This document shows positions 60,209-64,000 of a stretch of 64,000 nucleotides of DNA, in pieces. The stretch is from NCBI GenBank assembly GCA_031547595.1, contig JAVBRU010000037.1:1-64000 (forward strand), in the 5' to 3' direction. The notes below the pieces were generated by a model. That model was not told the origin of the DNA. It worked only from the letters and a program-made list of their open reading frames with translations, and ran no database searches. This DNA is from JAVBRU01 sp031547595. GTDB taxonomy: Bacteria > Bacillota > Clostridia > Christensenellales > Aristaeellaceae. Each line of letters starts with the position of its first letter. The stretch's first letter is position 1. The position numbers were made by a program, and so were the translations under genes.

Positions 60209-61582
60209 CTAACAGGGACACCCGCAGCCGCATACAGCAGGCAGGGGGGCGGATACGCACAGTGCGCTTTCATCCCTTTGGGGCCCATAGGGGCTGAATT
60301 CTACATAATAGCCGTTGATATAGTCTGTCTTCAGCGGCGGTTCATCGTTCCAACTGCCGGGTTGTTTGATTTTAATCATCAGCGCGGCTTCGTTTTCCCA
60401 CTCGTTGTTGGGCTCATCTGTTATCCAATCCGTATACAGGCCCGGCGGAATGGTCACAGGCACTTTTTTGCCAACGGTGAACACCTTGCCTGCCTCCGGC
60501 CCATCGCACCAGTACCAGCCGTCAGGCTGGATATCATACGCATCCATATCCTCGTTCACATGCGGGGGATCAAGCAGGCGCGCGCCCGATGGAAGCGTCA
60601 TGCGCGTCCCGCCGATCCAACCATTGTTTCTTCCCGAAAGGTTAAGCAGTATGGCGTTCTCTTGGGCCGAGGTGCTGGTCGCCAGATACCCGGTCAGCCC
60701 GTGGCGTTTCGTGTTTTTGGCCAGATTGTAGGCCTGCATCCAGGTGACAGGGTTTGAAACGTAGGAATAGTAGTGCTGCCTGCCGGCTTTATCAAAGAAC
60801 TGCGGTGGGTCGGTATTGTCAAATGCGCAGACGTGGATGAGCCCCTCCACCGGGGTGTCATAGGCAAAGCGCAGCCCTTCCAGATAACGCACAAGGGCGT
60901 TGTTGTCGTCATTTTTTCCTATGGTGTACCATAAAGAGGTCGATGTCAAGCCGCCTTGCGTCCAGCTGCCCTGTGCGGTGTTTGCCTGCTCATACATGAA
61001 AAGCCCCTGCGGCCACCGGATGCTGATGCATCCCAAGGGGAGGTTGCCGTCATAGAGCAGGGGGGTTTTGACATAGCACATGTTATCCCATTTGAAATAG
61101 CGGCTTTCGCCTTTGAGAAACGTAAAAGTGATGGTATACGTGCCGGGCTCAAGCCGAATCGCAAAACTAAACGGGATCCCTACAGAGGATATATTTCGCT
61201 GCGCGATGATCGTTCCATCTGTTTTAGCAAGCACATAGGTGAAGCGGCTCGACACGCCCACGATATCTGTTTGCCAATCAAATCTGAACATCCCGGTTTT
61301 TTGCACGGTAAAGGGTGCGGAGGCGAGCGTCGATGTGGTGCCGATTTCCTTGTTGGTCGGACGCCACCAGCCCGCCCGGATTCCCTCGGGGATGAACGCC
61401 CATTGATCGATGTTCTCAAACTTCACCGGCGTGCCACCCTGACGTGTGTTAAAGCCTTTCACCTGTACATCTGTAAGGGAATAATATTGTTCCATTGGAT
61501 GATCGGTTACCTGAAAGCAAATGGATTTGTTTTCCACCCGCGCACATGCGGGCATGGGTCTATATAAAAGGCGGTTTCTCAT
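60209..61582 (-). CDS. C-type-lectin-like protein with cysteine-rich C-terminus (2)
   Basis: A 457-residue paralogue of the neighbouring protein with the same order: beta domain (YYSLTDVQVKGFNTRQGGTP, TSTLASAPFTVQKTGMFRFD), second beta region (LEPGTYTITFTFLKG) and C-type-lectin-like domain from about residue 270 (VTWMQAYNLAKNTKRHGLTG, NNGWIGGTRMTLPSG, DGWYWCDGPEAGKVFTVG). The end is CGCGCPC. The N-terminus has a few cysteines but no dense cluster and no signal peptide. The ATG at 61582 has AAAGGA very close and GAGGA further away, so the ATG at 61555 is an alternative. The gene order and shared domains indicate a tandem duplication followed by strong divergence. Confidence 0.7.
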   Translation of the reverse strand: MRNRLLYRPMPACARVENKSICFQVTDHPMEQYYSLTDVQVKGFNTRQGGTPVKFENIDQWAFIPEGIRAGWWRPTNKEIGTTSTLASAPFTVQKTGMFRFDWQTDIVGVSSRFTYVLAKTDGTIIAQRNISSVGIPFSFAIRLEPGTYTITFTFLKGESRYFKWDNMCYVKTPLLYDGNLPLGCISIRWPQGLFMYEQANTAQGSWTQGGLTSTSLWYTIGKNDDNNALVRYLEGLRFAYDTPVEGLIHVCAFDNTDPPQFFDKAGRQHYYSYVSNPVTWMQAYNLAKNTKRHGLTGYLATSTSAQENAILLNLSGRNNGWIGGTRMTLPSGARLLDPPHVNEDMDAYDIQPDGWYWCDGPEAGKVFTVGKKVPVTIPPGLYTDWITDEPNNEWENEAALMIKIKQPGSWNDEPPLKTDYINGYYVEFSPYGPQRDESALCVSAPLPAVCGCGCPC

Positions 61583-61734
61583 GTCCTTTGCTGTTCCTCA
61601 CTTTCTAGGCCTTTGCAGTGTTGTTACCCTGCTTTATCATATGAAAACGTAAATGGCCGCGTGAAAAAAAGCATCATTTTGCCATACTCGAGACTGCCTT
61701 TAACCTTATTTTCGCTATAATTACTTAGGGCGTG

Positions 61735-62065
61735 TTTCAAAAGCCATGACATGCATCCTTCGGGGTCTAAAAGCGCCATTTCTGCGTTGTCAAACCTTGA
61801 AATAGCGATGCTATTCCAGCGGTTTTCCGCCTTGAACTGACGCTTTATCCCCGCGAAGCTGCACGGCCCGGACTTTTGAAACACACCCTAAGGCAACACC
61901 GCACAAATCGTGCACGCTGTCCTTGCGGATTTTTTCGTGCAACTCTACGTCGCGCTTCCGGTCACCATATATGCTCTTTCGACATACACATACCCTCCGC
62001 ATGAGGGGAGCCCCGCGTTTAATGACCGGTATATTGAGGCAATGGGCTTTTGAAACACGCCCTAA
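61735..62065. mobile_element. Short-element family B, nested or compound copy
   Basis: TTAGGGCGTGTTTCAAAAG at 61735 has inverted partners at 61873-61891 (CTTTTGAAACACACCCTAA) and again at 62047-62065 (CTTTTGAAACACGCCCTAA). So either a 157-base element (61735-61891) is followed by a partial second copy, or a 331-base element carries an inner end. The interior has no credible gene. The last end supplies the stop codon of the dehydrogenase at 62062. Remnants of the family are at 5126 and 30282. Confidence 0.65.
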
Positions 62066-62991
62066 TTACCTAAATCTGCAAGCAGATTTTCGATTGCCAT
62101 GCGGCCCATGTTCTTGCATGCGCCAATGGTAGCAGCAGCGCAGTGTGATCCCAACACAACGTTATCCAGTGTAAACCATACAGGGTTTGTAGGGGGCTCC
62201 TGGCAAAATGCGTCCAGCCCCGCCCCTGCGATACGCCGGTCTCTTAAGGCTGCAAGCAACGCATCCTCGTCAATGAGGCCGCCCCGCGCAGTGTTGATCA
62301 AAACAGCATTGCGTTTCATCATCCCGATATACTCGGCGGTAACAAAGCCTCTGGTCTCTTCGGTAAGGGGAACATGCAGGCTGATAAAATCCGCCTCCTG
62401 AAAAATGCGTTCGACGGACGCGGGAAGGATGCCGTGCTCCCTTGCATAGGCAGTATCCCAAACCGGATCAAACGCCAGCACCTTGATTGAAAAGCCGGCG
62501 GCGCGTTCAGCTACCAGGCGGCCTATTGTGCCCAGGCCAATAAGGCCGAGCGTGCCATGGTTTACATCCAAGGTGGTGGGCTTGGTCCAATCTCCGTTTC
62601 TGCACTGGCGGTCGATTTCGAGCACGCGCCGCACGACGGTCAGCAAAAGCGCCATGGTGTAATCCGCTACAGCCTCGCTGTTTGCGCCAATGGTCCGGCT
62701 GACGCTGATGCTGCGACGCTGGCAGGCCAGCATATCAATGTTATCAATGCCTACGCCATATTTGGCGATTGCCTTCAGCTTTGGCGCAGCGGCGATTACT
62801 TCTTCATCCATGGGATCAACGCCTAGAATGACTCCTGAACAGGGCGCAATGGCCTGAATCATCTGCGCTTTATTCATGATTTTACCGGAGTGATTCAATA
62901 TGACTTCGAGCCCTGCCTGCTTAAGCTTGTCAACCAAGTTTGCGTTTAGCTGCACAAAGGAACGGGGAGTAATAAGCACCTTTTCACCCAT
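62062..62991 (-). CDS. D-isomer 2-hydroxyacid dehydrogenase (SerA-like)
   Basis: A 309-residue NAD-dependent dehydrogenase. The Rossmann motif is LGLIGLGTIGRLVAERAAGF near residue 145; the catalytic Arg, Glu and His lie in LINTARGGLIDEDALLAALR, AGLDAFCQEPPTNP and VVLGSHCAAATIGA. It lacks the C-terminal ACT-type domain of true SerA, so phosphoglycerate is not certain; a 2-hydroxyacid from sugar or shikimate metabolism is possible. The ATG at 62991 follows GGGAGGTG by eight bases and is only one base after the upstream stop. Its TAG is formed by the border of the short element at 62065; the final residues LLADLGN look close to a natural family end. Confidence 0.88.
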   Translation of the reverse strand: MGEKVLITPRSFVQLNANLVDKLKQAGLEVILNHSGKIMNKAQMIQAIAPCSGVILGVDPMDEEVIAAAPKLKAIAKYGVGIDNIDMLACQRRSISVSRTIGANSEAVADYTMALLLTVVRRVLEIDRQCRNGDWTKPTTLDVNHGTLGLIGLGTIGRLVAERAAGFSIKVLAFDPVWDTAYAREHGILPASVERIFQEADFISLHVPLTEETRGFVTAEYIGMMKRNAVLINTARGGLIDEDALLAALRDRRIAGAGLDAFCQEPPTNPVWFTLDNVVLGSHCAAATIGACKNMGRMAIENLLADLGN

Positions 62992-62992
62992 G

Positions 62993-63928
62993 TCATCCAC
63001 CTCCCAATGCAATTTGACTTAACAGCTGCAGGCGTTCCGTGCCAATATCTGTTTTGAAGACCTCGGAAATGACCTGCGTCCAGCCGTGGATGAAATAGGT
63101 CCATCCATCCTCCACCAAGAGGTGCCTTTCTTGCTTTGCAGCCTCTGCCTGGCGCAGGAAATCCAAAGAGCCGCGATAGTTAAACTCCCAGGCCATTCCA
63201 TTCATGGGGAACCTGCACCCATCTGGAAGCGGGCTGCCCGGGGCGTCCTTGCCAAGCCCGGTGGCGTTGATCACCAACGAACCCTCTGGCAGGCGCTCTG
63301 CAACATAGCTGTTTGCTTCCGGCTTTGCGCAAAGATGGAAACTGATGGGTGCCCGGCTTGCGTGAAGGATTCGAACGGCGTCCCGCAGCCGTTGCGGATC
63401 CTGATCCGTGATATGAATGTGGGCGGGCACATGATCCCCGTGTTTTTCCATGGCGGCGTAAGCGCTGACCGCCAGCCCGCTGCCCCCCGCGCCCAGCACG
63501 CAAATTTCCGCCCCGGTCTTTTGCCAATGTGCTGGCGGCAAGAAGCTTTCCATGGAAAGGCCCACGCTGATGGGGTCTTTGGCATGGCCGCAAAGCGCCC
63601 CCTGATGTTTGGATATACAGCTAATTTCGCCAAATGCGCTGGCGAAGGGATCCAAATAGTCAAATAAATCATGTGCGGCCTTCAGTAAATCAATCTTGTG
63701 CGTTGTGACCAGCGCACCCAGAGACAGCGGATCGTTCTTGATGTATTCGACCACGCGGCGATAGCTTTCCGGCGGGGCGTGCAAGGGGAGATCGATGCCT
63801 TTGATTTGCGCATCTAGATCCAGCGCCTGCGCCCATTTGGGGAAAATCTTCATGATGGAGGATTGTGTGGTTGTCACTCCGATAAAGTAGAAGGTGCGCA
63901 AGGCTGCGGGTTTGTCAAGCTGTGTCAA
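62993..63928 (-). CDS. Shikimate/quinate dehydrogenase-like protein
   Basis: A 311-residue protein of the AroE superfamily. YFIGVTTTQSSIMKIFPKWA replaces the usual N-terminal G-P-x-x-H-S-x-S-P block, LGALVTTHKIDLLKAAHDLF carries the catalytic lysine region, ICVLGAGGSGLAVSAYAAME near residue 145 is the NAD(P) site and LVINATGLGKDAPGSPLPDG follows. The replaced serines suggest a substrate other than shikimate. The start is TTG at 63928 after AGAGGAAGTG. It is cotranscribed with the 2-hydroxyacid dehydrogenase, so the pair probably oxidises or reduces two steps of one polyol or hydroxyacid pathway. The last 72 bases of the window hold no identifiable gene. Confidence 0.75.
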   Translation of the reverse strand: MTQLDKPAALRTFYFIGVTTTQSSIMKIFPKWAQALDLDAQIKGIDLPLHAPPESYRRVVEYIKNDPLSLGALVTTHKIDLLKAAHDLFDYLDPFASAFGEISCISKHQGALCGHAKDPISVGLSMESFLPPAHWQKTGAEICVLGAGGSGLAVSAYAAMEKHGDHVPAHIHITDQDPQRLRDAVRILHASRAPISFHLCAKPEANSYVAERLPEGSLVINATGLGKDAPGSPLPDGCRFPMNGMAWEFNYRGSLDFLRQAEAAKQERHLLVEDGWTYFIHGWTQVISEVFKTDIGTERLQLLSQIALGGG

Positions 63929-64000
63929 TCAAATCACTTCCTCTTCAAAAAGCGGGCGGGGTTTTTGTGTGTCATGATCTCAATATCATGCTGTGAAACT

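Noticed and set aside
58801..61582. Possible diversity-generating retroelement target proteins (C-type-lectin fold)
   Set aside because: No reverse transcriptase, template repeat or adenine-substituted variable repeat was seen; the lectin domains of the two genes differ throughout rather than at adenine positions.
61624..61884. An 86-codon minus-strand frame across the family B element
   Set aside because: It reads through the terminal repeats of a non-coding element, has no ribosome site and shows no domain; frames like this arise from the repeat itself.

Overview
The window looks like a chromosome segment of a fermentative, low-oxygen member of the Bacillota (Clostridia-type), probably from a gut or plant-biomass habitat. 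The grounds are strong AGGAGG-type ribosome binding sites before almost every gene, a perfect TTGACA-17-TATAAT promoter, several CUT1-type sugar ABC importers without their own ATPases, a glycyl radical enzyme with its activase, and AraC/LacI regulators beside glycoside hydrolases. No rRNA, tRNA or CRISPR array was seen, so the lineage cannot be fixed more closely.

Layout. (1) 1-6100 is a phage or integrative-element replication remnant: a primase-polymerase/D5 helicase, a DUF7768-like protein and a sigma-like protein on the minus strand, then two linked hypothetical proteins and a phage DUF2815 protein on the plus strand. (2) 6242-30269 is a large carbohydrate locus. A LacI regulator and GH51 arabinofuranosidase lie divergent from a 12-gene plus-strand run: a normal solute-binding protein (SBP), a 973-residue fused SBP, two permease pairs, a membrane-tethered NHL/TPR protein, a Yip1-like membrane protein, a DUF5696 protein, a DUF5695 protein, GH127, a Gfo/Idh/MocA oxidoreductase and GH42. 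(3) 30270-35170 is a decay and mobility zone with two 95%-identical HipA-like kinase genes, a truncated integrase, beta-helix and GH3 fragments, and short hairpin elements (MITEs). (4) 35179-45732 carries URO-D-like, SGNH and AraC genes divergent from an ABC importer, GH105 and a GH112 phosphorylase. (5) 45775-51821 holds rhaM between two MITE copies, then a GH51 / glycyl radical enzyme / activase operon and an AraC gene. (6) 51992-57980 encodes a LamG protein, GH43 and another ABC importer. (7) 58000-64000 has a second copy of an interspersed repeat, two tandem C-type-lectin-like proteins with cysteine-rich ends, another short element family, and a 2-hydroxyacid dehydrogenase / shikimate dehydrogenase-like pair.

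Taken together, regions 2 and 4-6 fit uptake and breakdown of plant arabinan, galactan and rhamnogalacturonan oligosaccharides. Arabinose would be released by GH51, GH43 and GH127, galactose by GH42, unsaturated galacturonate by GH105, and galactosyl-rhamnose could be split by phosphate with the GH112 enzyme, with RhaM handling the rhamnose anomer.

The best candidates for something undescribed are the dual-transporter locus with its fused SBP, NHL/TPR anchor, Yip1 and DUF5696 proteins; a twice-occurring 0.3-kb repeat encoding a conserved 22-residue peptide; a glycyl radical enzyme with an unusual active-site context; a row of six stem-loops between an SBP gene and its permeases; and the tandem lectin-like pair. 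All functional statements rest on reading the sequence and on family knowledge; no searches were run.
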